From assembly GCA_028871775.1 (NCBI GenBank), contig JAGWMH010000024.1:1-13555 (forward strand): a DNA stretch of 13,555 bases. Reading direction: 5' to 3'. The position numbers and the translations under genes are program-made. The first letter of the stretch is position 1, and each line of letters opens with the position of its first letter. The notes beneath the pieces were generated by a model. The model saw only the letters and a list, made by a program, of their open reading frames with translations, did not search any database and had not been told where the DNA came from. The stretch is from Betaproteobacteria bacterium (GTDB lineage Bacteria; Pseudomonadota; Gammaproteobacteria; Burkholderiales; Gallionellaceae). Below are positions 1 to 8,265 of the stretch, one piece after another.

Positions 1-98
1 GAGGAGAATAATCGATATTTTGTGCGGAAAGCACAAGAGAGTGCAGTTAATGGCACCCAGCTACCTTGAAGGGGGAGAAGTGCTCAGAGGTTATGTCG
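1..98 (-). other. Region downstream of topA with two small hairpins
   Basis: No gene is visible in these 98 bp. Reading away from topA on the minus strand there are two small inverted repeats: GTGC/GCAC (41-44 with 53-56) and TTGTGC/GCACAA (20-25 with 31-36, 5-nt loop). The second has a 6-bp stem but no U-run on the minus strand, so it is at best a weak or Rho-assisted terminator for the topA transcript. The gene to the left lies outside the window. Confidence 0.3.
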
Positions 99-2627
99 TT
101 ACTTGCTGGATTTCTTGACTGTCTTCTTGGCTGCGGGTTTTTTGGCAGGCGGTTTCTTCGCGGAGATTTTTTTGGGGGGCTTCTTGGTTGCCGGGCCTTT
201 TGCCACACGCGCAGCCAACAGCGCCAAGCCCTCCTCCAGCGTGACTTCATCCGGTGAAACATCCTTGGGCAAGGTGGCATTGATCTTGCCATGGCGCACA
301 TACGGCCCATAGCGCCCGTTACAGACTTCCACCGGCTTTTGGTCTTCGGGGTGCGCTCCCAGTTCGCGCAGTACGGTGTTTCCGGTTTTGGCTTGCGCCA
401 GCAATTCCACCGCGCGCTCCAGCCCGATATCAAAAATGCTGTCGCTACGCGGGATGGACTTGAATTTGCCGTCATGCCCGATGTAGGGGCCGAAGCGGCC
501 GATATTGACGATGACTTTCTTGCCGGTTTCGGGGTGTGCTCCGAGTTCGCGCGGCAGCGAGAGCAGCTTCAGCGCATCTCCCAGGCTGGCCTGTTCGAGT
601 GGCAATTCTTTCGGCCACGAGATGCGCTTGGGCTTGGTTTTTTCGCCTTTTACCGCTTCGCCAAGTTGCACATAGTGGCCGTATGGGCCGCGCAGCAGCA
701 GCACGGGTTGTTTAGCCTCGGGATGCTCGCCCAGTTCTACTCTGGCAGAGGCATCATCTTGCGCCTCGCCGCTCAGGCTGCGTTTATATTTGCACGCCGG
801 ATAGTCGCTACAACTGATAAAGCTGCCGTATTTGCTGAGTTTTTTGGCGAGCGGTTTGCCGCATTCCGGGCAGGCTTCGTCAAGCAATTCTACCGGGCGC
901 TCGATGTTGGTCTTCTCTTTGATGAGGCTGGAAAAACCTTTCCAGAATTCGGCCATGACACCGACCCAATCACGTTTGCCTTCCGAGACTTCGTCCAGTT
1001 CGTCTTCGAGATGCGCGGTGAAATCGTAGTCCACATAGCGCGTAAAATGCTCGGTGAGAAACCTGTTGACCACACGGCCGACATCGGTTGGCATGAAGCG
1101 TTTCTTGTCTAGAATCGCGTATTCACGGGCTTGCAGCGTGGAAATGATGGTGGCGTAAGTGGATGGGCGGCCGATGCCGTATTCTTCCAGCGATTTCACC
1201 AGGCTGGCTTCGGAAAAGCGCGGTGGCGGTTGGGTAAAGTGTTGTTCGCCGTAGAGTTTGTCCACAGGCAGCACGTCGCCTTCGGCCAGTGGCGGCAGCT
1301 TGGCGCTTTCCTCTTCCTCGGCATCATCCACGTCTTCCATGTACACGCCGATGAAGCCGGGAAATACCAGGGTCTGGCCGGAGGCACGGAACAAGGTGTC
1401 GTCGCTGCTCAAACGGATGTCCACGCTGACTGTATCGAAGCGCGCAGGTGACATCTGGCACGCCAGTGTACGCTTCCAGATCATCTCGTAGAGGCGGGCC
1501 TGATCTATGGTGAGGTATTCGCGCACGCTCTCAGGAGTACGCGCGATGGAAGTGGGGCGGATCGCTTCGTGCGACTCCTGTGCATTCTTGGTCTTGCTCT
1601 TGTAGACCGGCTGCTTGCTGGGCAGATAATCGGCAGCGAAGTTGTCGCGGATGTAGCCGCGTATCTCTTCCACTGCCTCTTTCGCCAGCGACACCGAGTC
1701 GGTACGCATGTAGGAAATCAAACCGACCGTCTGCCCGCCGATGCTCACACCTTCATACAGCGATTGCGCGGTGCGCATGGTGCGATCGGAGGTCATGCCG
1801 AGTTTGCGCACCGCCTCCTGTTGCAGCGTGGAAGTGGTGAAAGGTGCGGCGGCATAGCGCTGCTTGGCCTTTTTCTCGACGCGCACCACCTTGGGCGGCA
1901 GCTTGGCATCGTTGAGCCTGGTGAAAATCTCGTCGTATGCAGCTTGGCTGCCGATGCTGAGTTGCTCCAGTTTTTTTCCCTGATACTGGAACAGCTTGGC
2001 GGTGAAGGGGATGCTGTTTTTTTGGCTGTCAAGATGCACGGTCCAGTATTCCTGGCTCTTGAATTTCTCGATTTCCAGTTCGCGCTCGACGATCAGGCGC
2101 AGCGCCGGGCTTTGTACGCGGCCGGCGGAAAGGCCGGGGCGGATCTTGCGCCACAGCAGCGGCGAAAGGTTGAATCCCACCAGATAGTCCAGCGCACGCC
2201 GCGCCTGTTGCGCGTTGACCAGGGGAATGGAAATCCCGCGCGGATGCGCCACCGCCTCGCGCACCGCGGACTGGGTGATCTCATAAAACACCACACGCTG
2301 CATTTTCTTGTTCTTCAGGCCGCGCTTGTTCTTGAGCAACTCGGCGATATGCCAGGCAATGGCTTCCCCTTCGCGATCCGGGTCGGGCGCCAGATAGATG
2401 TGGTCTGCCTGGGCGGCGGCCTTGGCGATGGCGTCTACATGTTTGCTGTTGCGTGCGATGGTTTCATACTGCATGGCAAAACCGTTTTCCGTATCAACCG
2501 CGCCCGATTTGGGTACCAGGTCGCGCACGTGGCCGTAGGACGCCAGCACCTCGAAATCCTTGCCCAGATATTTTTTGAGTGTCTTGGCCTTGGCCGGAGA
2601 TTCAACGATCAATAGATTGCTTGCCAT
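99..2627 (-). CDS. topA: DNA topoisomerase I (type IA)
   Basis: This cytoplasmic type IA topoisomerase relaxes negative supercoils by transient single-strand cleavage through a 5'-phosphotyrosine. The 842-aa protein opens with a TOPRIM domain (LIVESPAKAKT, with the metal-binding/catalytic Glu at residue 9, and PDPDREGE at 81-88). The catalytic Tyr is residue 306 in GLISYMRTDS, preceded by the usual LSAGRVQSPALR segment near 166-177. The C-terminal part has one four-cysteine zinc finger (CPECG...CSDYPAC), then three repeats of the topoisomerase C-terminal type (LGxHPE followed by G-R/P-YG-x-Y), and finishes in a Lys/Ala/Pro-rich tail of about 30 residues, likely for nonspecific DNA or RNA-polymerase contact. 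The length fits betaproteobacterial enzymes, which carry fewer zinc fingers than E. coli TopA. The ATG lies 20 bp after smg; no strong Shine-Dalgarno is visible, so translation may be coupled to the upstream genes. Confidence 0.97.
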   Translation of the reverse strand: MASNLLIVESPAKAKTLKKYLGKDFEVLASYGHVRDLVPKSGAVDTENGFAMQYETIARNSKHVDAIAKAAAQADHIYLAPDPDREGEAIAWHIAELLKNKRGLKNKKMQRVVFYEITQSAVREAVAHPRGISIPLVNAQQARRALDYLVGFNLSPLLWRKIRPGLSAGRVQSPALRLIVERELEIEKFKSQEYWTVHLDSQKNSIPFTAKLFQYQGKKLEQLSIGSQAAYDEIFTRLNDAKLPPKVVRVEKKAKQRYAAAPFTTSTLQQEAVRKLGMTSDRTMRTAQSLYEGVSIGGQTVGLISYMRTDSVSLAKEAVEEIRGYIRDNFAADYLPSKQPVYKSKTKNAQESHEAIRPTSIARTPESVREYLTIDQARLYEMIWKRTLACQMSPARFDTVSVDIRLSSDDTLFRASGQTLVFPGFIGVYMEDVDDAEEEESAKLPPLAEGDVLPVDKLYGEQHFTQPPPRFSEASLVKSLEEYGIGRPSTYATIISTLQAREYAILDKKRFMPTDVGRVVNRFLTEHFTRYVDYDFTAHLEDELDEVSEGKRDWVGVMAEFWKGFSSLIKEKTNIERPVELLDEACPECGKPLAKKLSKYGSFISCSDYPACKYKRSLSGEAQDDASARVELGEHPEAKQPVLLLRGPYGHYVQLGEAVKGEKTKPKRISWPKELPLEQASLGDALKLLSLPRELGAHPETGKKVIVNIGRFGPYIGHDGKFKSIPRSDSIFDIGLERAVELLAQAKTGNTVLRELGAHPEDQKPVEVCNGRYGPYVRHGKINATLPKDVSPDEVTLEEGLALLAARVAKGPATKKPPKKISAKKPPAKKPAAKKTVKKSSK

Positions 2628-2647
2628 GGATAAGGTTGTCGCCGGGG

Positions 2648-3103
2648 TTAATGTAAGCGGCCGGAATCAGCCGGGGTAAGCAGGTCTTCGACTATCATGG
2701 GGTCCAGCTCCTCATGCTGGTTCCACAACACCATCAGCGCGATCAGCTTGACCTTGTCCAGCGGCAAATTTTCGCGGCCGAGCGCAACGGCGCGATCCAG
2801 AATCATTTCCCGCTCCACCGGAGTAATCATTTTGTGGTGTTCCCAGAATGTCAGGAAACGGAGGGCTTCCGGGCTGATGCGCTTGATTTCCAGATCGGCG
2901 TAGCAACGCTCTCCGCTGTTGTTGATGGCGGCCGGATAGTCTGCCTGGGACAGCTGCTTCAAGCCGGACAACCAAGTCAGCGCCTGGAGAATATCCTCAT
3001 CCTCAAACCCGGCGGCGCTTAGCTTGAGGGATAGTTTATCGGAATCGGGGTAACTGCCAGCATAAAAATAGCTTTCAAATAAAAACATCAAAATATCAAA
3101 CAT
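2648..3103 (-). CDS. smg: Smg family protein (DUF494)
   Basis: This 151-aa acidic, mostly helical cytoplasmic protein matches the Smg/DUF494 family: it begins MFDILMFLFESY and has the typical YADLEIKRISPEALRFL segment and the C-terminal DKVKLIALMVLWNQ helix. The family's biochemical function is unknown. It is defined largely by its conserved place between dprA and topA (or a topoisomerase-like zinc-finger gene), which is the place it has here. The ATG has a G-rich ribosome site (CGGGGC) a few bases upstream. The gaps to dprA (23 bp) and topA (20 bp) suggest one transcript. Family assignment is firm; role cannot be inferred from the sequence. Confidence 0.9.
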   Translation of the reverse strand: MFDILMFLFESYFYAGSYPDSDKLSLKLSAAGFEDEDILQALTWLSGLKQLSQADYPAAINNSGERCYADLEIKRISPEALRFLTFWEHHKMITPVEREMILDRAVALGRENLPLDKVKLIALMVLWNQHEELDPMIVEDLLTPADSGRLH

Positions 3104-3126
3104 GGTGCCCCGATAAGTAACGAATT

Positions 3127-4200
3127 TTAAACTATGCGTTGGTAAAGCCCGCCCGGCAAGGTGGCGACGACGCCTTCCAGTTCCATCTGCAACAGGATGG
3201 CGGATAGCGCCTCAATCGTCAAGCCGCTACGCTGGACCAGGCTGTCAATGTCAACCGGATCGAAACCCAGGTGTGCGAATAATGAATGGCCTTCCGGCGT
3301 GGCGACTTGCAGCGCCGGGCTGGTGGCGAAGTACCCCAGTTCCTCGAGGATGTCCTGTGCGCGCTCCACCAGTTTGGCGCCCTGCTTGATCAGATGGTGG
3401 CACCCTTTGGACTGGGGGGCGTGAATGGAACCGGGAATGGCGAACACTTCACGCCCCTGTTCCAGCGCCATGCGTGCGGTGATCAGCGAGCCGCTTTGCA
3501 GCGAGGCTTCGACCACCAGACAGCCCAAGCTCAGGCCGCTGATGATCCGGTTGCGGCGCGGAAAGTTTGCCGCGAGTGGCGGGGTGCCCAAGGAAAATTC
3601 GGAGATCAATGCGCCTTCCAGTGCGAGTTGATGCGCCAGTTCACGGTTGGCGGCGGGGTATATTTTGTCCAGCCCGGTGCCGACCACGCCGATGCTGGAA
3701 CCTTGCCCGCGCAGCCCGCCGCGATGTGCGGCAGCATCGATGCCATGCGCCATGCCGCTGACGATGCACAGCCCGGCAGCGCTTGCTGCCTGCGCAAAAG
3801 CTTCTGCGTTGCTCAGCCCTTGTGTGGTGGCGTTGCGGCTGCCGACGATGGCAAGTGCCGGCCGGTTGAGCAGCTCGCGCCGGCCTTTAACATACAACAG
3901 CAACGGCGGGTCGGGGATATTGAGCAGAGCTTGCGGATAGTCAGGGTCGGCCAGGGTGACTATGCTGTTTTGCGGGTCGTCCAGCCAGCTGGCAACGGGT
4001 ACCAGCGCGGTCTCGTCCCAGCCCTGAGCGATGGCTTCCGCTACCGCAGGCTGGACTACTTGTTTCAGGGTGCGTGCCGGTGTGGCGAAGACATGTGCGG
4101 GGTCACCGAAGGTCTGCAGCAAACGGCGCAAGCCTTCATTGCCCAACCCCGGTATATGGTTCAGGGCAATCCATGACGCAAGCTCTGCGTCCATAGGCAT
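3127..4200 (-). CDS. dprA: DNA-processing protein DprA (Smf)
   Basis: DprA binds incoming single-stranded DNA in natural transformation and loads RecA onto it; many non-competent bacteria also carry it. The 357-aa protein has a helix-hairpin-helix/SAM-like N-terminus (LNHIPGLGNEGLRRLL, about 13-28), a central Rossmann-like domain with the family signatures IVGSRNAT, GLCIVSGMAHGIDAAAH, GTGLDKIYP, FPRRNRIISGLS and SGSLITARMALEQGREVFAIPG, and a C-terminal winged helix (about 310-355) of the DML1-like type that contacts partners or DNA. All core motifs are present and the length is normal. Two starts are close together (4200 and 4194); the upstream ATG gives MPMDAELASW. It begins 5 bp after the LysM gene, so it is probably translated with it. 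Confidence 0.96.
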   Translation of the reverse strand: MPMDAELASWIALNHIPGLGNEGLRRLLQTFGDPAHVFATPARTLKQVVQPAVAEAIAQGWDETALVPVASWLDDPQNSIVTLADPDYPQALLNIPDPPLLLYVKGRRELLNRPALAIVGSRNATTQGLSNAEAFAQAASAAGLCIVSGMAHGIDAAAHRGGLRGQGSSIGVVGTGLDKIYPAANRELAHQLALEGALISEFSLGTPPLAANFPRRNRIISGLSLGCLVVEASLQSGSLITARMALEQGREVFAIPGSIHAPQSKGCHHLIKQGAKLVERAQDILEELGYFATSPALQVATPEGHSLFAHLGFDPVDIDSLVQRSGLTIEALSAILLQMELEGVVATLPGGLYQRIV

Positions 4201-4205
4201 GGAAA

Positions 4206-5231
4206 TCAGGGGGTCTGCGCGCTATCCAGCAGCTCAACTGGCAAGCGGGTTTGCATGACAAGCGCGTAGGCCACCTTTTCAAAAGTGCGGAACACGAACA
4301 GCAAACCATAACGCACCACCGGCAGGGCAAGGGCTTCGCCCTTTTCCTTCACCACTTCACCCTTGCGGTACAGTGCCAGCACATGGCCGTTTTCCATGCC
4401 ATCGCGGCGCCCCTTGTTGAGGGTGACGATGGCGTTCTGGCCCGCCTGTGAAACGCCGCCATAAATCGAGATCACGCGCGCGGTAATCAGGCTTTCCGGA
4501 GCATGCGGCACATAGTTGCTGGCGAGTTCGCCGGTAGCCTGGACGAGGCGGTCACCCTTGTTGATTTCCTGAATCGACTTGGTGACCCTGACGGTGCTGA
4601 GATCACCAAATCTTTCGACGTTTACATCACCAAGGTAGATGGCCTCATAGCCCAGCACTTCCATGCTGTCCGGATCAAGAAACGTCTTGCCCGGACGATA
4701 GACTTGCCACAGCGATCCCTTGCCCTCGGACAGTCCTTTCACATAGGCAATATCGTCGTTGCCCAGAAGGACGCGCTGCTCATAGGTGCCCACCAGAGTC
4801 GGTGCGCCGGACAGTTCATTTTCTTCGATGATCAGCGGTCGGCTGAGGAAGGGGCCGATGGCATCGGCCGGAATGCTGGGGATTGCGTCATGCCCGCTGT
4901 CCTGCGCGCGCACCCTGGGAGACAATTTAACGACGTTGTCGGATGAGCCCGCTTTGATCTCCCCTCCGATACGCAGTGTGCCGGTTGCGCGATCCAATAT
5001 AATGACATCGCCAGGGTAAATCCAATGCGGATCCTTGATGGTGTCTTTATTCATGCCCCAGATTTGCGGCCATTTCCATGGGTCTTTGAAAAACGTGGCG
5101 GAGATATCCCACAGCGTATCGCCTTTCACCACAATGTGGCGATCCGGGGCGTTGTCGCGAATCTCAGGCGCAGCGGCAAGGGCAAAGGCAGGCAACAAAC
5201 AGCAAATCAACGATATAATTAACTTTTGCAT
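4206..5231 (-). CDS. Secreted LysM-domain protein upstream of dprA
   Basis: This is a predicted periplasmic peptidoglycan-binding protein of 341 aa. The chosen ATG at 5231 starts a clear Sec signal peptide (MQKLIISLICCLLPAFALA, cleavage near residue 19-21) and has an AGGGG ribosome site 6 nt upstream. The same frame stays open to an ATG at 5336, but that extension lacks a signal sequence and would cover the divergent promoter region. One LysM domain follows at about 31-79 (HIVVKGDTLWDIS...WPQIWGMNKDTI, ending HWIYPGDVIIL). The remaining 260 residues look like beta-rich extracytoplasmic sequence of no recognised catalytic type. LysM proteins beside dprA are common in betaproteobacteria; the contribution of this cell-wall protein is unknown. 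It is the first gene of the LysM-dprA-smg-topA run. Confidence 0.88.
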   Translation of the reverse strand: MQKLIISLICCLLPAFALAAAPEIRDNAPDRHIVVKGDTLWDISATFFKDPWKWPQIWGMNKDTIKDPHWIYPGDVIILDRATGTLRIGGEIKAGSSDNVVKLSPRVRAQDSGHDAIPSIPADAIGPFLSRPLIIEENELSGAPTLVGTYEQRVLLGNDDIAYVKGLSEGKGSLWQVYRPGKTFLDPDSMEVLGYEAIYLGDVNVERFGDLSTVRVTKSIQEINKGDRLVQATGELASNYVPHAPESLITARVISIYGGVSQAGQNAIVTLNKGRRDGMENGHVLALYRKGEVVKEKGEALALPVVRYGLLFVFRTFEKVAYALVMQTRLPVELLDSAQTP

Positions 5232-5303
5232 GGCAACCCCTGCGGAATAAATGGAGAACACGGCGCGAACAAGTTTTACGGTCATGGGCGCGCAGTGGTT
5301 TAA

Positions 5304-5332
5304 ATTCTGCATGTAGTCTCTTAAATTAGCAA
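5304..5332 (-). promoter_or_regulatory. Candidate sigma-70 promoter for the LysM-dprA-smg-topA run
   Basis: The 107-bp gap between the divergent LysM gene and def must hold promoters for both directions. On the minus strand TTGCTA (5332-5327) and CAGAAT (5309-5304) lie 17 bp apart, each matching four of six consensus bases, which would give a leader of about 65 nt. For def, the AT-rich stretches TTTAAA (near 5300) and TTAAAT (near 5321) are possible -10 elements, but no convincing -35 pairs with them. Confidence 0.3.
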
Positions 5333-5338
5333 GCATTT

Positions 5339-5842
5339 ATGGCAATCCTCAAAATATTGCAGTATCCGGACGAGCGGCTGCATACCATCGCGAAACCCGT
5401 GCCTGCGGTAACTGCTGCCACCCGCAAACTCGTCAACAATATGGCGGAAACCATGTATGCCGCACCCGGAGTGGGTTTGGCTGCAACCCAAGTGGATGTG
5501 CATGAGCAGCTTATCGTAATAGACATCTCCGAAACCCGCGACCAACTGATGGTGTTCATCAACCCGGAAATCATCGCCAGCAGCGGCGAAATCGAACGCG
5601 AGGAGGGTTGTTTGTCGGTTCCCGGTGTGTATGAAAAGGTTTGTCGCGCCGAACGTGTTACCGTGAATGCGCTGGACGCACACGGCAAACCGTTTACGCT
5701 GAAAGCGGAAGGCTTGCTGGCTACCTGTGTGCAACACGAGATGGATCACCTCAAGGGCAAGGTGTTCGTCGAATATCTTTCGCTGCTCAAACAATCGCGG
5801 ATTCGCGCCAAGATCAGGAAACATCGCCGCGAAACACTGTAA
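5339..5842 (+). CDS. def: Peptide deformylase
   Basis: This is a cytoplasmic metalloenzyme that removes the N-formyl group from nascent proteins. All three family motifs are intact in the 167-aa protein: GVGLAATQ (44-51), EGCLSVP (89-95, metal ligand Cys91) and QHEMDHLKG (132-140, metal ligands His133 and His137, catalytic Glu134). Length and motifs are those of the type I bacterial enzyme. The ATG gives the usual N-terminus [11 protein letters not shown]; the ribosome site is weak. fmt begins 8 nt after the stop codon, pairing the deformylase with the formylase that makes its substrate. Confidence 0.98.
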   Translation: MAILKILQYPDERLHTIAKPVPAVTAATRKLVNNMAETMYAAPGVGLAATQVDVHEQLIVIDISETRDQLMVFINPEIIASSGEIEREEGCLSVPGVYEKVCRAERVTVNALDAHGKPFTLKAEGLLATCVQHEMDHLKGKVFVEYLSLLKQSRIRAKIRKHRRETL

Positions 5843-5849
5843 CGGACAT

Positions 5850-6785
5850 ATGAGAATCATTTTTGCCGGCACCCCGCATTTTGCCGCTGCCGCACTGGAA
5901 GCATTGCTGGCGCAGCATTTTGCCGTGATCGCAGTGCTAACCCAGCCCGATCGCCCCGCCGGGCGCGGAATGCAGCTCACCCCCAGTCCGGTCAAACAAT
6001 TGGCTTTGCAACACGGCCTGTCCGTGTTGCAACCGCACTCACTGAAAGACGCCAACGTCCAGCGCCAACTCGCCGAGTATGCGGCGGATGTGATGATAGT
6101 CGCGGCATACGGGCTGATCCTGCCGCCCGCGGTGCTGCAACTGCCGCGCCACGGCTGCCTGAACATCCACGCTTCGCTGCTGCCGCGCTGGCGCGGCGCG
6201 GCGCCCATCCAGCGTGCCATTCTGGCGGGTGACGACGAAACCGGCATCACCATCATGCAGATGGACGCCGGCTTGGATACCGGCGACATGCTGCTGAAAA
6301 AAACCTGCCCGATCGGCGCGCGTGATACTGCGCAAACGTTACACGACAAACTGGCGGCGCTGGGCGCCGAAGCTATCGTCGAGACGCTGCGTTTACTGGA
6401 GCAGGGGCAGCTGACGCGTGTGCCGCAAGATGACGCGCAGGCAACCTATGCCGCCAAGCTGACCAAGGCCGAAGCGCAAATCGATTGGACGGATGATGCC
6501 ACCCACAGCGCACGCGCGGTGCGCGCCTACAACCCTTTTCCCGTGGCCTGCACCACCCTCAATGCAACGCCGATCAAGATCTGGCAGGCCAGCGTGCGCG
6601 ACGATCTGAGCGGCGTTGCGGGAACGGTGTTGTCCGTGGGAAAAGACGGCATCGTCGTGGCATGCGGCCGGGGTGCTTTATGCCTGGAGGTGTTGCAGCG
6701 CCCCAATGCCAAGGCGTTGCCCGCGGCGCAGTTCGTGCAGGGATTCGCGGTGCGCCCCGGCGACCGCTGCACTTCTCTCGCCTGA
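5850..6785 (+). CDS. fmt: Methionyl-tRNA formyltransferase
   Basis: This enzyme transfers a formyl group from 10-formyltetrahydrofolate to initiator Met-tRNA. The 311-aa protein starts [13 protein letters not shown] and carries the formyltransferase fold with the [13 protein letters not shown] signature (109-121). The expected catalytic residues are Asn105, His107 and Asp143 (equivalent to Asn106, His108 and Asp144 of E. coli). The C-terminal part (from about 205, [11 protein letters not shown]) is the tRNA-binding beta-barrel domain. The same frame is open upstream into def, but the ATG at 5850 is the homology-supported start. It is followed after one base by rsmB, so def-fmt-rsmB is very likely one operon. 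Confidence 0.98.
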   Translation: MRIIFAGTPHFAAAALEALLAQHFAVIAVLTQPDRPAGRGMQLTPSPVKQLALQHGLSVLQPHSLKDANVQRQLAEYAADVMIVAAYGLILPPAVLQLPRHGCLNIHASLLPRWRGAAPIQRAILAGDDETGITIMQMDAGLDTGDMLLKKTCPIGARDTAQTLHDKLAALGAEAIVETLRLLEQGQLTRVPQDDAQATYAAKLTKAEAQIDWTDDATHSARAVRAYNPFPVACTTLNATPIKIWQASVRDDLSGVAGTVLSVGKDGIVVACGRGALCLEVLQRPNAKALPAAQFVQGFAVRPGDRCTSLA

Positions 6786-6786
6786 T

Positions 6787-8058
6787 ATGGACGCGGTACA
6801 ACAAGGTGCCAGTCAAGTGGTCTGCCAAACCCTGGACGGGCGCAATCTGAACCTGGCATTGAGCGCATTTCTGCAGGCTACACCGGGGCTGATGCCGCAA
6901 CAGCGCGCGGCATTGCAGGATTTGAGCTATGGCACGTTGCGTTTCTACGGCCAGTTGACGCGTGTGCTGGAACAACTGCTGCACAAGCCGGTGCAGGACT
7001 TGCAATTGCGCTGCCTGCTGCTGGTTGCGTTGTATCAACTGCAATACAGCAAAGCCGCGCCCCATGCGGTGGTGGATCATGCCGTGCGCGCTGCGCGCAA
7101 GCGCAATGCGGCGGCAAGCGGGCTGGTGAATGCGGTGCTGCGCAATTTCCTGCGCAACCGGGATGCACTGCTCGCCGTTGCCGCCGGCAGCGAAGAAGGC
7201 CGCTATTCCTATCCGCGATGGTGGATAGGCGCAGTCAGGGCACAATATGGCGAGCGGGCGGAAGCTATCCTGTTGGCCGGCAACCAGCATCCGCCGATGA
7301 CGCTGCGCGTGAATCGCCGCCGCACAACGCCTGCCGATTATCTGGCGCTGCTTGCGCAGCACGACATCCGGGCCAGCGTGATCGGGCCGGATGCCGTGTT
7401 ATTGCAGCATCCCATGGCGGTGGACAAGCTGCCGGGCTTCTTCGATGGTCTGGTTTCGGTGCAGGATGCCGGAGCGCAATATGCAGCGCACCTGCTGGAT
7501 GTGCATGACGGCATGCGTGTGCTGGACGCCTGCGCGGCGCCCGGCGGCAAGAGCGCACACCTGCTGGAACTGGCGCAACTCGACTTGCTGGCGCTGGACA
7601 AGGATGCGCAACGTCTGGAACAGCTGCGCGAGAACATGCAGCGCCTGCAGTTGCACGCGCGGTTACAGGTTGGCGATGCGGCGCAGCCCGCTGACTGGTG
7701 GGACGGCCAGCCGTTTCAGCGCATTCTCGCCGATGTGCCCTGCTCCGCCTCAGGCGTGGTGCGCCGCCATCCCGACATTAAATGGCTGCGCCGCCCCGAA
7801 GACATGGATGGGTTCGCGCAACAGCAGGCGCAAATTCTTGCCGCATTGTGGCGGCTGCTGGCAAGTGATGGTAAATTGCTTTATGCAACCTGTTCCATTT
7901 TTGCGCGGGAGAACCGACAAGTCATCAGTGAATTCCTGCAACAGCATGATGACGCCCGGTCTGTGCCGCTGCCCGCGCCTAACCTGAATGAAGGCCAATT
8001 TTTGCCCGATGACCAGCACGACGGCTTCTTTTATGCGCTGCTGCACAAACATGCGTAA
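6787..8058 (+). CDS. rsmB: 16S rRNA (cytosine-967-C5)-methyltransferase RsmB
   Basis: RsmB (Sun/Fmu) methylates C967 of 16S rRNA using S-adenosylmethionine. The 423-aa protein has an N-terminal NusB-like RNA-binding domain (about 5-135) and a Rossmann methyltransferase domain. That domain contains the SAM loop DACAAPGGK (247-255), motif IV DVPCSASG with Cys319, and motif VI YATCSIF with the catalytic Cys369. Both cysteines of the RNA m5C mechanism are present. I chose the ATG at 6787, one base after the fmt stop, because the frame's upstream extension lies inside fmt. No Shine-Dalgarno is obvious, which suits coupled translation. It ends FFYALLHKHA at 8058; a structured non-coding element follows. 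Confidence 0.96.
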   Translation: MDAVQQGASQVVCQTLDGRNLNLALSAFLQATPGLMPQQRAALQDLSYGTLRFYGQLTRVLEQLLHKPVQDLQLRCLLLVALYQLQYSKAAPHAVVDHAVRAARKRNAAASGLVNAVLRNFLRNRDALLAVAAGSEEGRYSYPRWWIGAVRAQYGERAEAILLAGNQHPPMTLRVNRRRTTPADYLALLAQHDIRASVIGPDAVLLQHPMAVDKLPGFFDGLVSVQDAGAQYAAHLLDVHDGMRVLDACAAPGGKSAHLLELAQLDLLALDKDAQRLEQLRENMQRLQLHARLQVGDAAQPADWWDGQPFQRILADVPCSASGVVRRHPDIKWLRRPEDMDGFAQQQAQILAALWRLLASDGKLLYATCSIFARENRQVISEFLQQHDDARSVPLPAPNLNEGQFLPDDQHDGFFYALLHKHA

Positions 8059-8144
8059 CTGGCTGCGGAAGGGTCGCTGCCTGCGCCAAGACCGCCCGAA
8101 GGGCGAGCGTCTGATGAAACTACTAGCCAATCGACTAGGCTGGC

Positions 8145-8176
8145 AAAAAACGCCAACCAAGTCGCTGGTTATGGCG
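8145..8176 (-). terminator. Intrinsic-terminator-like hairpin, minus strand
   Basis: Read on the minus strand, the 9-bp hairpin CGCC..AACCA/TGGTT..GGCG (8176-8151, 2-nt bulge, 6-nt loop) is followed directly by six T residues (8150-8145). That is the classical Rho-independent layout. It faces against rsmB, so it would end either an antisense RNA from the element or stray transcription from the right. No minus-strand promoter is evident. Confidence 0.45.
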
Positions 8177-8244
8177 GCGGTGCAAATTCCGTCCAGTCTT
8201 CGGCTGGGAACGGATTTGCCTGCCTTGTGCGCCCCTTTACGGGG
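8176..8244. repeat. Structured module A
   Basis: This first copy of the repeated module begins GGCGGTGCAAATTCCG. Its main stem pairs GCAAAT (8182-8187) with ATTTGC (8214-8219), CCGT with ACGG and CCAG with CTGG, and closes on a TTCG tetraloop at 8199-8202 flanked by C and G, a very stable RNA cap. GATTTGCCT and CTTGT follow, then a CCCC/GGGG hairpin (8232-8235 with 8241-8244). Confidence 0.6.
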
Positions 8245-8265
8245 GGTGGCAGCGGGGCGCCCACT

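Noticed and set aside
291..2615. Long open frames on the plus strand opposite topA (for example 291-1112 and 1569-2615)
   Set aside because: They are antisense shadows of the strongly conserved topA coding sequence, with no domain of their own.
5232..5336. N-terminal extension of the LysM protein to an ATG at 5336
   Set aside because: The extension has no signal-like start and would run through the divergent promoter region; the internal ATG at 5231 has a good ribosome site and signal peptide.
5321..6349. 342-codon minus-strand frame opposite def and fmt
   Set aside because: It lies antisense to two fully conserved genes and shows no recognisable protein family.
8111..8144. CTGATGA heptamer, the hammerhead ribozyme core sequence
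   Set aside because: No GAAA follows a stem at the required place and the flanking helices I and III cannot be drawn.
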